This document shows positions 1 to 8,255 of a stretch of 64,000 nt of DNA, one piece after another. The first letter of the stretch is position 1. Each line of letters starts with the position of its first letter. This stretch comes from an uncultured Dehalococcoidia bacterium (GTDB lineage: Bacteria > Chloroflexota > Dehalococcoidia > Lucifugimonadales > GCA-2712585), in assembly GCA_958295715.1 (NCBI GenBank), contig OY282371.1:310001-374000 (forward strand). The letters are read 5' to 3'. Under the pieces are notes generated by a model. The model saw only the letters and a list, made by a program, of their open reading frames with translations. It was not told the DNA's origin and did not search any database. The position numbers and the translations under genes were made by a program.

Positions 1-471
1 TTCCCCAAGTGGCTGTCGGTGACGCTGCCCACCCGCAAAACGCCCTACGCGGCCCTGATTACGGGGGCCGTGATGGGTTACTGCGTGGCCCTGCTCATTG
101 AGTTCGGCGAGGACTGGTTTGGCGCCGACGTTCCGGTGGGGGCCGTGCTTCTGAACATGGCCGTCTTCGGCGCCGTCATCGCCTACGTCATGCAGATGGT
201 GGCCTTCGTCCAGCTGCGGAGGCGGTTCCCGGCCATCGAGCGTCCCTACGTCAGCCCCCTGGGGAACCCGGGCGCGATAATCGCGGGTCTCATAGCCTTC
301 GCCACCCTCTGCTTCCTCTTCCTCAACCCCGACTACCGGGTGGGGGTGTACGGGTGCGCCGTTTGGTTCGCCGCCGGGCTGCTCTACTTCGCCTTCATCG
401 CCCGCAAGAAGTTGGTCTACTCACCGGAGGAGGATTTCGCGGTGAAGCATTCGACCCCGCCGGACGCCTGA
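1..471 (+). CDS. Amino-acid/polyamine permease (APC family), C-terminal part only
   Basis: The reading frame is open to the left edge of the window, so this is a 5'-truncated gene; the GTG at 19 is only the first internal start codon. The roughly 156 visible residues hold about four hydrophobic segments (near residues 15-35, 45-70, 90-110 and 115-135) joined by short basic loops. They begin with an R-K-T-P-Y stretch that is common before the later helices of APC transporters, and the ethanolamine-permease subgroup fits best. APC proteins are inner-membrane secondary transporters for amino acids or amines. The substrate cannot be told from the tail. The gene ends 17 bases before a convergent DUF1801 gene, so its operon must lie to the left. 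Confidence 0.7.
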   Translation, partial: FPKWLSVTLPTRKTPYAALITGAVMGYCVALLIEFGEDWFGADVPVGAVLLNMAVFGAVIAYVMQMVAFVQLRRRFPAIERPYVSPLGNPGAIIAGLIAFATLCFLFLNPDYRVGVYGCAVWFAAGLLYFAFIARKKLVYSPEEDFAVKHSTPPDA

Positions 472-488
472 CGGCCCGGCCCCGCCCG

Positions 489-959
489 TCAGCTTCCCTT
501 GGCCCTTGACCGCCTCTTTGGAGGACGCGACGCCTCGTAGAACCCGACCCACTCCTCCATCGGAACGCGCCCGACCGCCTCGCCTATAAGCTCCAGGGGC
601 ATGTCGGCCAGGGTCCTGAAGCGGACGCAGGACTTGCCCATGTTCAGCCGCTTGCCGGTGGCCTCGTACCGGTCCAGGAACCACTGCCTGGAGGCCTCGT
701 CGGCGTAGATGTTCATCAGGTGCACCGAGATGTATCGCTTCTCCGAGGCCAGGGCCGCGTACATGAGGGGATGGCCGTTGTAGGTCTTTGGATACCGCTC
801 CAGGGGGACCACGTAGGCTATCATGCCGAAATCCATGATCTCCTCGTAGCCCGCCGGGAGGTTGGCCAGGACCACCTCCCGCACGGCGGACACGGCCTCG
901 CGCCGCTCCGGCGTCAACTCTTCAAGATACTGCTCCACCGTGGCCGCGTCGCTCTTCAA
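489..959 (-). CDS. DUF1801 domain protein (YdhG-like)
   Basis: A 156-residue soluble protein. The N-terminal part (about residues 5-60) has the pattern of DUF1801: a helical segment, then E-E-I-M-D-F-G-M-I-A-Y and P-L-E-R-Y-P-K. A Y-I-S-V-H-L strand and a basic C-terminal tail follow. DUF1801/YdhG proteins share a small fold with an SRPBCC-like flavour, and their biochemical role is not established. The start is a TTG at 957-959, supported by an AGGAGG ribosome site about seven bases upstream in the sense of the gene. It converges on the permease and seems to be transcribed alone. Confidence 0.75.
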   Translation of the reverse strand: MKSDAATVEQYLEELTPERREAVSAVREVVLANLPAGYEEIMDFGMIAYVVPLERYPKTYNGHPLMYAALASEKRYISVHLMNIYADEASRQWFLDRYEATGKRLNMGKSCVRFRTLADMPLELIGEAVGRVPMEEWVGFYEASRPPKRRSRAKGS

Positions 960-1016
960 AGGCCGCCTCCTTGCCGCGCGACTCCTAGCCCAACGGGGCC
1001 GCCGCGCCGCATCGAT

Positions 1017-1042
1017 TCTACCACACCCCGGTTCTCAGGCGA
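1017..1042. repeat. Arm of a 24-bp inverted repeat pair flanking two AT-rich small genes
   Basis: The segment at 1018-1041 (CTACCACACCCCGGTTCTCA and the next four bases) is the near-perfect reverse complement of 1894-1919. The interval between the arms holds two small AT-rich genes. The same two flanks also share two direct repeats (989-1001 with 1876-1888, and 1096-1120 with 1990-2014). This looks like a rearranged duplication around an insertion hotspot. No transposase is present. Confidence 0.6.
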
Positions 1043-1093
1043 GGGGGGGCCAAGTTTCCGCTTTAGCTCTGCGCGGAAGGCCCAATCCTGAAC

Positions 1094-1414
1094 TTAGACG
1101 TCTGAAGAGCTTCCCTCAGCATATGCGATAAAGAAACCAAAAGGTATGCCAGGAATGGGTGTGATTGGATCGTCGGTTGAACCGCTGGAGATATCTTGTT
1201 CAAAGGCTCGGCGGCTACTCAAGATCAAATCTTTGAGTTCTTGATGAAGCGGTTCAGTTTTTTCTTGAGTAGGGATTATCGGGCTAGATATATCGAAGGT
1301 AAGAGTAATCTTGCACTCGTCACATTTAAGGCAGTAGAGACCGTTCTCGGTTGGCTTGGGCTTTGTTGTGCGTTGACATGTGAGGCATTTGAACGCTTCG
1401 AAATTACGAGACAT
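1094..1414 (-). CDS. Small hypothetical protein with zinc-ribbon-like cysteines
   Basis: A 106-residue protein. The N-terminal 35 residues hold two CxxC pairs (C-L-T-C and C-L-K-C followed by D-E-C), the arrangement of a small zinc ribbon. The rest is acidic and without hydrophobic stretches. The family was not recognised. The ATG is preceded by AAGGAGC about five bases away, which supports a real gene. Its base composition is clearly more AT-rich than the neighbourhood and it sits between repeated flanks, which suggests acquisition by transfer. A regulatory or nucleic-acid-binding role is only a guess from the ribbon. Confidence 0.5.
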   Translation of the reverse strand: MSRNFEAFKCLTCQRTTKPKPTENGLYCLKCDECKITLTFDISSPIIPTQEKTEPLHQELKDLILSSRRAFEQDISSGSTDDPITPIPGIPFGFFIAYAEGSSSDV

Positions 1415-1623
1415 AATGCTCCTTAAAATGAATAAATTGACGCTACTCTAGTAAAGAGTTAGGATTTGACCACTCTACCACGAGTACGTATTCCAAACAA
1501 GTAGGAGCGCGTGAGATATAGGCAAGGGCATGACTCTCATGCCCCCTTGAGGCTCACGTGTTGGGATAGACTGCTTGTGGTAGAGAAGTCTAAATCCTTG
1601 CCGCAAGGGGGTTCTAAATTGCC

Positions 1624-1839
1624 GTGGAAGTAGGAATAGGAATTCTTTGTTGGGTGTTGATGGCAGGCTTCGCTATCTTTATAGCCGGGGAGAAGGGATA
1701 TAGCAGTGGATTCTGGACTGTATGCGCAGTTTTATTTGCTCCGTTAACATTTTTGACTATGTTAGGACTACCGGATAGGTTGGCTCGCCCTGCTCCACCA
1801 TCAGAATCGCCTGAAAGTGATGACAAAGAAGGTCAATGA
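1624..1839 (+). CDS. Small hypothetical membrane protein
   Basis: A 71-residue protein with two hydrophobic segments (about residues 3-20 and 28-48) and a polar, acidic, proline-containing tail. This is a typical two-helix hairpin membrane protein. The start is taken as the GTG at 1624, with a purine-rich AAGGGGG about ten bases upstream. The composition is AT-rich like the divergent gene on its left, and both lie inside the same repeat-flanked segment. No family was recognised. The reading frame could be chance, but the hydrophobic profile and the codon composition argue for a gene. Confidence 0.4.
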   Translation: MEVGIGILCWVLMAGFAIFIAGEKGYSSGFWTVCAVLFAPLTFLTMLGLPDRLARPAPPSESPESDDKEGQ

Positions 1840-1893
1840 TGTAGTTATGGGGGCGAAATGCCGCCCCGCTCATGGCCCAACGGGGCCGGGGCG

Positions 1894-2014
1894 CGCCTGA
1901 GGACCGGGGTGTGGTAGAACCTATGCGGCACGGCGGGAGTCAGAGTTTCCGTCATTCCCGCGCAGGCGGGAATCCATCCCCCGGCCCTCAGACGTCTGAA
2001 GAGCTTCTCTCAGC
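1894..2014. repeat. Right flank of the repeat-bounded small-gene segment
   Basis: This stretch contains the second inverted-repeat arm (1894-1919), a dRS3-like palindrome (1954-1973) and a 25-bp direct copy (1990-2014) of 1096-1120. The direct copy overlaps the 3' end of the helicase gene, just as the left copy overlaps the 3' end of the zinc-ribbon gene. Two unrelated genes therefore share the same terminal sequence. Confidence 0.6.
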
Positions 2015-3776
2015 TTGGATTCTTCTCATCCCATCTGTCTTTGCGGTCTCTGAACCATTTCGAGTGCTTGGAATCTATCAGCATAATCAGAAGACTGCGC
2101 GCCCTGGACATGCCTACGTATAGGAGCGACTGAGACTTGTGGTCGTCCACTTGATCAATGTCAACAAGGATAACCACCGGACTCTCAAGGCCCTTGAACG
2201 CATGGATGGTGGAGAATTTAATGTGTTTGCGGGCAGCCCTCGCGGCGTTTCGGAAGTCCACCAGTTGAAATCCCTGGATTTGTTCAACGCCAGCCAGGAC
2301 GGACTTCGGATTCTGACGGTTATACCGGGATAGAATTATCACGTCGTCCATTGAGACGTTATTTTCCATGAGACGACGCACTGTGTTCTGGAGTTCCTCT
2401 TGGGCGTCGCTTCCCTTTTTTAGGTATACGGGCTTAACAGTCTTCTCCTCTTCTTGGTCATGATTCCGTAGTGGCTTGTCAAGATCTCCTATGATTGCCA
2501 TCGCCTTAGCGATTCCTCGGGTATTTCTGCAATTGATCCTCAACTCCGCTTTTGTAAAGCGATCAGGGCCGCAGAAACGTGACAGGTCTGCCCGAGGGTC
2601 TGAAGATTTGCCGTACAGCGCCTGCCGGTGGAAGTCCCCAAAAATGACCCACTTGCCATCAGCCAATCCTCCCTTGATGGCCTTGTTTAATGGGTCGAGC
2701 ATGTCTTTGTTGAAGTCCTGCGCTTCATCTATAACGAGAACGTCAAACGGATCGCCTCTATCCTCCAAGGCAAGTTCTCCATAAAACGAGAACCCTTTAC
2801 GCATGTAATGAAAGTCATCATCCGGCTTCTTACGAACATATTCCTCGAACTCATCCGCGTCGCTGCCGGCGTAGATGAACTTTCCCATAGCGCTATGCCA
2901 AGTGCCTATCTCGACTCCCTCGCCAACCTTCTGTTTCTTAAGCCAATCCCCCAAAGGGCGATTGAAGCAGAGAAAAAGGACCTTTTCTCCGGACTCATTC
3001 GCCTGTCTAGCGTACTCTAGAGCCAGCAGGGTTTTCCCGGTGCCGGCGGCCCCTTCAAACAGACAACGACGGTTGTTCTTAAGCAGACTTAGGCAGTCTG
3101 ACTGCTCTTTAGTCCAGCGGAACAGTTTCTCCTCAGTTCGGCTAATATGGACTGACTCCGTAACTGCCGACTCAAAGTCTCGCCGTAGATATTCCAGTAT
3201 GGCCTTGAGTTGAGGTGGTGTTGGGTATCGTTCACCGCCTCGGGATTGGAACTCCCTTAGCCTACTCCGAACGACCCTGTTGATGGATTCCGATATCGGT
3301 CTTTCCAGCAGGTCTTTCACGTCTATGGCGTCTGCGGGCTCAAACTCAGGTGTCGCCGGCGGACACTCTACGTCGGGAAACACCACCGCGTAACCAATGG
3401 GACACTTCGACTCAGGGTTTCCCTGTCCGAAGTGGGTTTTGATGTTACCCTTTAAGGCAAACATGGCTTCCCTGGCCTGCATGAATGGACTCATTTTGAG
3501 ATTCGCAATGACCCCATTGCGGTCCATGGTTCGCCAGTTGCCATTCTCGCAGGAGACGCGCCCGCCCTTCACTTCCAGGCACACAATTCCCTCACCTGGA
3601 ATCATCACCACAAAATCTATCTCTCCATAGGGGCCGGCTCTTCTGCGCGCCAGTCCTAGAGAGTGAAGGGCTGTCCACCCGTCTGTGCCCGGGTCATTAC
3701 TCAAGAAGTTGAAGACACGCCGTTCGGCTGCGCTTGCCGCTGCAAACTCAATTTGAGGAGGTATCATTCTCGCCAT
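2010..3776 (-). CDS. NERD-domain superfamily 1 (UvrD-like) DNA helicase
   Basis: A 588-residue protein. Residues about 12-130 form a NERD (nuclease-related) domain with an acidic G-E-I-D-F patch near 51-55 and an L-E-V-K-G motif near 67-71, which match the D...ExK nuclease core. The helicase part has the Walker A box G-A-A-G-T-G-K-T at 242-249, the Walker B box V-I-D-E-A-Q-D-F around 348-355, a T-I-H-A-F-K-G-L-E motif near 520 and a Y-V-G-M-S-R-A-R motif near the C terminus, all typical of UvrD/Rep helicases. NERD-helicase fusions occur in repair and in phage-defence loci. This one stands alone between small AT-rich genes and is itself more AT-rich than the core genes, so horizontal transfer and a defence role are plausible but unproven. 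Confidence 0.85.
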   Translation of the reverse strand: MARMIPPQIEFAAASAAERRVFNFLSNDPGTDGWTALHSLGLARRRAGPYGEIDFVVMIPGEGIVCLEVKGGRVSCENGNWRTMDRNGVIANLKMSPFMQAREAMFALKGNIKTHFGQGNPESKCPIGYAVVFPDVECPPATPEFEPADAIDVKDLLERPISESINRVVRSRLREFQSRGGERYPTPPQLKAILEYLRRDFESAVTESVHISRTEEKLFRWTKEQSDCLSLLKNNRRCLFEGAAGTGKTLLALEYARQANESGEKVLFLCFNRPLGDWLKKQKVGEGVEIGTWHSAMGKFIYAGSDADEFEEYVRKKPDDDFHYMRKGFSFYGELALEDRGDPFDVLVIDEAQDFNKDMLDPLNKAIKGGLADGKWVIFGDFHRQALYGKSSDPRADLSRFCGPDRFTKAELRINCRNTRGIAKAMAIIGDLDKPLRNHDQEEEKTVKPVYLKKGSDAQEELQNTVRRLMENNVSMDDVIILSRYNRQNPKSVLAGVEQIQGFQLVDFRNAARAARKHIKFSTIHAFKGLESPVVILVDIDQVDDHKSQSLLYVGMSRARSLLIMLIDSKHSKWFRDRKDRWDEKNPS

Positions 3777-3946
3777 ATCTATAGGAACCCCCTACTATAG
3801 ATTAGATAAGGCGATGTTAAGCCATGGCCCCGCATCCCGCAAGAAGCCGGCCTTGGCCTCCAACCTTCCAAACCCTTGAACTTCTCGGCGGCCGGCGCTA
3901 TCCTTAGCGCCGTCGTAAGAGCACAGCCGCGCCGTAGGTTTTCGCA

Positions 3947-4864
3947 ATGGAAAACAAGACCAACTCAATGCCCCTTCTGGCCCTCATCGGCCTATCGCTG
4001 TTGATGTCGATGGCGGCCTTGGGCCTAGCCCTCGTCGCCTTTGCTAGAGAGGACAGCGCCGCCCCGGACGCGTACATCTCCAAGTCCTCCGAGCCCGGCG
4101 CCTACACCAAGGCCTTCGTCGACAAGGCCATCAACCGGTACGACGGCTTTGGCCGTGAAGACACCATATCCCACTACAACACCAAGGGCAGCATAGACGG
4201 GGACTGGTACGTGTTCATCATTGATGAAAACGGCGCCATCGTTTCCCACGCCGCCCGCCCCGAGCGCCTCGGCCTGACCTTCGCCGACATGGTGGACGTC
4301 AACGGATACAACTACGGCGCGGACTTCGCCGCCGCCAAAGAGGGCGACTGGGTCACCTACTCCTACCTGAACCCGAACAACGGCGAGTACGAAAGGAAGC
4401 ACTCGTGGGTGGTGAACCGCGACGGCCTCATCTTCGGCTCCGGCTGGTACGAACGGTCCATCGACTCACTGCTTCCCTCCAAGTCCCAGGAGCCGGCGGC
4501 CTACACCAAGGCCTTTGTCGAGAAGGCGATACGGCGCTACCAGGCCCAGGGCCGGGACGCGACCTTGGCCTACTACAACAGCATGGAGAGCGTGGACGAC
4601 GGCTGGTACATCTTCGTCATTGAGAACGACAAGGTCATCATCCACCCCATCGTGCCCGAGAACATCGGCCAGGACCTGAACGGGCCACTGGGCATTGACG
4701 CTGCCGGCCACAGGTTCGGGCCGGAGATACTGACGGCCACCGAGCACGGCAAATGGGTCGAGTACTCGCAGCTGGACCCCGTCACCGGCGAGGAGGGAAG
4801 GAAGCGCTCCTGGGTGATGCGGCACGACGGCCTCATCTTCGGCTCCGGCTGGTACGAGCGGTAA
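3947..4864 (+). CDS. Membrane-anchored protein with two tandem Cache sensor domains
   Basis: A 305-residue protein. One N-terminal transmembrane helix (about residues 9-33) is followed by two homologous repeats (about 48-174 and 182-305). Each starts with E-P-x-A-Y-T-K-A-F-V and ends with D-G-L-I-F-G-S-G-W-Y-E-R, with a W-Y-x-F-x-I strand in the middle. This is the pattern of single-Cache small-molecule sensor domains. Cache domains normally feed a methyl-accepting, kinase or cyclase output. Here the protein stops directly after the second Cache, so it is a stand-alone binding or lipid-anchored sensor. No signalling partner is adjacent. No strong ribosome site precedes the ATG. Confidence 0.75.
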   Translation: MENKTNSMPLLALIGLSLLMSMAALGLALVAFAREDSAAPDAYISKSSEPGAYTKAFVDKAINRYDGFGREDTISHYNTKGSIDGDWYVFIIDENGAIVSHAARPERLGLTFADMVDVNGYNYGADFAAAKEGDWVTYSYLNPNNGEYERKHSWVVNRDGLIFGSGWYERSIDSLLPSKSQEPAAYTKAFVEKAIRRYQAQGRDATLAYYNSMESVDDGWYIFVIENDKVIIHPIVPENIGQDLNGPLGIDAAGHRFGPEILTATEHGKWVEYSQLDPVTGEEGRKRSWVMRHDGLIFGSGWYER

Positions 4865-4898
4865 GACCCCGCGCCACGCCTTCCCACCCAGCCTCCCA

Positions 4899-5400
4899 TC
4901 CGTCATTCCCGCGCAGGCGGGAAGGGCGCGCGCGCCCACTTAAGTTTTGAAGAGAGTGGTTCTGCGTTGAGGGCCTCGGCTCCCGCCCTTTCCGTCATTC
5001 CCGCGTAGGCGGGAATCCATCTTTCCCTATTCCCTCCTAACGCCATCGTCCTACTTTGACAGAAATCGGGTTGGGGCGGCAGGTTAGGCCGGGGCGTGAG
5101 AGCGTGTCGTGGCGTGGTTGGCCCGGCGCAACGCCGGCGGGGGAGGGGATGGATTCCCGCCTGCGCGGGAATGACGGGAGGGAAAACGGGAATGGCGGGA
5201 AGGGGAGCGTGTCGGGGCGCGGTTGGCCCGGCGCAACGCCGGCGGGGGAGGGGATGGATTCCCGCCTGCGCGGGAATGACGGGAGGGAAAAACGGGAATT
5301 CCGAGAATGTGGAACGGGAATGACGGATAAGAGGGCGGGAGTCCGGAACGGGGCCTTCTGCCGCCGCGGGCCGGGGCGCATCGCTTCCAAATAAGTCCAT
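4899..5400. repeat. Intergenic block of composite and dRS3-like repeats
   Basis: Between the Cache gene and the DUF1800 gene, non-coding DNA carries four dRS3-like palindromes (4905-4923, 4997-5016, 5153-5172 and 5258-5277). A roughly 205-bp composite element at 4899-5103 reappears at 47787-48010. A direct tandem duplication with a period of 105 bp covers about 5099-5285. The open frames here are repeats read as codons and are not genes. Confidence 0.85.
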
Positions 5401-5413
5401 CCAAAAGGCCGCC

Positions 5414-5443
5414 TTGACACTATCGGCAAACCCTACTTATAAT
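5414..5443 (+). promoter_or_regulatory. Sigma-70 type promoter of the DUF1800/DUF1501 cassette
   Basis: TTGACA at 5414-5419 and TATAAT at 5438-5443, spaced by 18 bases, give consensus -35 and -10 boxes. Transcription should start near 5450, leaving an 80-base leader before the ATG at 5530. This is the clearest housekeeping-type promoter in the window. Confidence 0.8.
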
Positions 5444-5529
5444 GTTGCTACAATCTCCTGACGGGCCGGATGCCGCAGACCGCCCCGCCGTGAGGTATAC
5501 TTTGTTATACATAAAGAAAGGAAGGCTTG

Positions 5530-6945
5530 ATGGCAAATAAGGATATTGCGCTCATGGCCCACCTTATGCGCCGCGCCGGCTTCGGGGCTCCCTACGCGGA
5601 GTTGGAGGCCAGGGCCGCCAAGGGCTATGAAGCCACCGTAGAAGAACTCCTGGAACCCGGCTCCCACGGCGTGGCGGAGTACGACGAGTTGACCCTGGCT
5701 CGGTACTTCCCCGACATGGAGGTTCCCTCCGCGCCCTCCCTGGGCACGGCCAACTTCATGTACCACCTTTACACCACGCCCCGGCCCCTGGTCGAGAAGA
5801 TGACCCTCTTTTGGCACATGGTCTTCGCCACCGGCAACTCCAAGGTGGACAACCCGCCGGAGATGCTTCAGCAGATAGAACTTTTCCGCCAGCACGGCAT
5901 GGGGAACTACAAAGACCTCCTCCTGCGCCTTTCCAAAGACCCGTCCATGATCTTCTGGCTGGACAACAACGAGAACCACAAGCTGGCCCCCAACGAGAAC
6001 TGGGGCCGGGAGCTCCTGGAGCTTTTCTCCATGGGCCAGGGCAACTACAGCGAGGACGACGTTAAGATGGCGGCCCGGGCATTCACCGGCTGGACCATCC
6101 TCCCCAAAATACCCAGGACCCCCTACCAGAGGCACCACTGGAAGTTCATATACAAGGCCGAGGACCACGACCACGGGCAGAAGACCTTCTTGGGCCGCAC
6201 CGGCGACTTCAACGGCGGTGACATCATAGACATCATCGTCGAGGAGCCGGCCACCGCGAAGTTCATGGCCCGGCACCTCTACAACTTCTTCGTGGCCGAC
6301 GAAGTGCAGGTCCCAAGCTGGCTGGACGTGCCTCCCCGGGACCCGGAGGCCGTCAACGCCATCGCAGACGTCTTCACCAAGTCGGGCTTCGAAATCAAGG
6401 AAACCCTGCGGTTCATCTTCAACTCGTCCTTCTTCAAAGACGAGGCCGCCTGGTTCGCCAAGGTCAAGAACCCCGCCGAAGTGGTGGCGGGAACCATCCG
6501 GCTCATCGGCGACTTCCAAGAGCCGAAGCCCGGCGTCCTCCCCATGGGTTTGGAAGGCGCCTACCAGGGCCAGGATCTCATCAACCCGCCCAGCGTGGAG
6601 GGTTGGCACACCGGTTCCGAATGGATAGACACCGGCTCCCTGGTGCGCCGCGTTAACTTCGTGGCCGACAGTTTGGGCAACGCGGACATGCCCGGCGTCC
6701 AGGCCATCATCAACAGAATCGGCGCCAGCGACGCCCTGACCCCCGAAGCCCTGGTGGACGGTTGCCTGGAGCTCCTCGGGGCCGTTCAGGTGCAGGACGA
6801 GACCCGCCAGCAGCTAATTGACCACGTGAAGGCCGGCGGCGACCTCCAGCGCGGCTCCACGGAATCCGAGACCCAAGCCTTCGGTAAGCGAGTCACCGAG
6901 GCGCTACAACTCATAGCCGCAACCAGAGAGTACCAGTTCGGCTAA
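5530..6945 (+). CDS. DUF1800 family protein
   Basis: A 471-residue protein. It shows the DUF1800 features: an N-terminal H-L-M-R-R-A-G-F-G, the F-W-H-M-V-F-A motif near 97, the N-E-N-W-G-R-E-L-L-E-L-F-S-M-G segment near 155-170, the A-A-R-A-F-T-G-W motif and a late P-P-S-V-E-G-W-H. The ATG at 5530 is chosen over a TTG three bases earlier because AAGGAAGG lies just upstream. DUF1800 proteins are typically encoded next to DUF1501 proteins, as here. The pair occurs in many environmental bacteria and its reaction is unknown. No export signal is visible, which is unusual for members that pair with Tat-exported DUF1501 proteins. Confidence 0.9.
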   Translation: MANKDIALMAHLMRRAGFGAPYAELEARAAKGYEATVEELLEPGSHGVAEYDELTLARYFPDMEVPSAPSLGTANFMYHLYTTPRPLVEKMTLFWHMVFATGNSKVDNPPEMLQQIELFRQHGMGNYKDLLLRLSKDPSMIFWLDNNENHKLAPNENWGRELLELFSMGQGNYSEDDVKMAARAFTGWTILPKIPRTPYQRHHWKFIYKAEDHDHGQKTFLGRTGDFNGGDIIDIIVEEPATAKFMARHLYNFFVADEVQVPSWLDVPPRDPEAVNAIADVFTKSGFEIKETLRFIFNSSFFKDEAAWFAKVKNPAEVVAGTIRLIGDFQEPKPGVLPMGLEGAYQGQDLINPPSVEGWHTGSEWIDTGSLVRRVNFVADSLGNADMPGVQAIINRIGASDALTPEALVDGCLELLGAVQVQDETRQQLIDHVKAGGDLQRGSTESETQAFGKRVTEALQLIAATREYQFG

Positions 6946-7001
6946 AGATAAAGACCTCAACGTATTTAACCTCAAGGACGTAAGGAAAGGAGGGATCCCC
7001 A

Positions 7002-8126
7002 ATGGCTAAAGACCCAGTCTTGGTTGTTTTTCAGTTGACCGGAGGTAACGACTACCTCAACACCATAGTCCCGCGCAACAACCCCCTGTATCGGGACTAC
7101 CGAAAGCTGGTGGTCATCCCGGAGGGCCAGGAAGTTCCCATAGACGACGACTACGGCTTTCACCCGGAGATGGCCCCGCTCAAGCCGTTCTGGGACGAGG
7201 GCAACATGGCCCTTATCCACGGCATCGGATACGACAACTCCCCCAGGTCCCACTTCCGCTCCATGGACATCTGGCACACCTGCGAGCCCGACAAGGTGGG
7301 AACCGAGGGTTGGGTTGGCCGCTCCATCAAGGCGGTGGACCCCGGCAAGGAGAACGTCCTGACGGGCGTCAACTTCGGCCAGGGACTCCCCAGGGCCATG
7401 GCCCTGCCGGGCGTGCCCGTGGCCTCCGTGTCGGACATTGAGAACTACGGCGTCCTGACCGGCATCACCGGCGAGGAGCAGAGGGCCCGGGCCCTAGACC
7501 GCTTCGCCCGCATCTACTCCCCGGCCATCGGCCGCGGCCCCGTCATGGACTACCTGGGGCAGACGGGCTTGGACGCCCTCAAGGGGGCCGACGTCCTGAA
7601 GACCGCCCCGGAAAAGTACACCTCCAGCGTTGAGTACGCCGCCACCCCCATCGCCCAAAAGCTCCGCGGCATCGCCATGGTGCACCTGGCCAACCTGGGC
7701 ACCCGCTTCTTCTACACCCAGCACGCCAGCTTCGACACCCACGCCAGCCAGATGCCCGGCCACCAGCAGCTTTGGAAGGACTGCTCAGCCGCCATCTCCG
7801 ACTTCTTCGCCGACCTGCGCGAGCATGACGCCGCCGACAACGTCATAATGATCATGTTCAGCGAGTTCGGACGCAGGGTCAGGGACAACGGCTCCGGCAC
7901 CGACCACGGCGCCGGCGGCGTCGCCTTCGTCATTGGCGACAGCGTCAAGGGCGGCCACTACTCCGAGTACCCCTCCATGGCCCTTGAAGACCTCCAGGAG
8001 GGAGACCTGGCCCCCAACTACGACTTCCGAGGCTTCTACTCCAGCCTGCTGGAGCAGCACATGGGCTTGGACCCGACGGAGATAGTGGGCGGGACCTTCG
8101 AGCAGTTGGACTTCATCCAGAAGTAG
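7002..8126 (+). CDS. DUF1501 family protein
   Basis: A 374-residue protein, 56 bases downstream of the DUF1800 gene and certainly in the same operon; an AAGGAGGG ribosome site precedes the ATG. The N terminus has V-V-F-Q-L-T-G-G-N-D, and the middle H-F-R-S-M-D-I-W-H-T. The C-terminal third has F-S-E-F-G-R-R-V-R-D-N, then G-T-D-H-G-A-G-G-V-A-F-V-I-G, all signatures of DUF1501. The fold is related to the alkaline phosphatase/sulfatase group, but no activity has been fixed for the family. Many homologues carry a twin-arginine signal. This one starts directly with the domain and is probably cytoplasmic. Confidence 0.9.
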   Translation: MAKDPVLVVFQLTGGNDYLNTIVPRNNPLYRDYRKLVVIPEGQEVPIDDDYGFHPEMAPLKPFWDEGNMALIHGIGYDNSPRSHFRSMDIWHTCEPDKVGTEGWVGRSIKAVDPGKENVLTGVNFGQGLPRAMALPGVPVASVSDIENYGVLTGITGEEQRARALDRFARIYSPAIGRGPVMDYLGQTGLDALKGADVLKTAPEKYTSSVEYAATPIAQKLRGIAMVHLANLGTRFFYTQHASFDTHASQMPGHQQLWKDCSAAISDFFADLREHDAADNVIMIMFSEFGRRVRDNGSGTDHGAGGVAFVIGDSVKGGHYSEYPSMALEDLQEGDLAPNYDFRGFYSSLLEQHMGLDPTEIVGGTFEQLDFIQK

Positions 8127-8160
8127 CCGCTCCGTGACAAGGAGCTTCCACCGGTAATTC

Positions 8161-8198
8161 AGAGGCGAGCCACTCCTCGAAAGGGGTGGTTCGCCTCT
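8161..8198 (+). terminator. Hairpin terminator after the DUF1501 gene
   Basis: A 16-bp stem (starting AGAGGCGAGCCACTCC) with two G-U pairs and a short loop lies 34 bases after the stop codon. The T-run after it is weak. It separates the DUF1800/DUF1501 pair from the NHL gene, which may be read through or have its own start. Confidence 0.6.
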
Positions 8199-8255
8199 TG
8201 ACTTGACCGCCCTCCGGGGCAGACCTCTAAAAACCTATATCGGAAGGAAAAACAG

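Noticed and set aside
4903-5429. Overlapping frames with repeated R-H-S-R-A-G-G-N-P-S peptides
   Set aside because: They are the dRS3-like repeats read as codons. The same peptide appears in every repeat block.
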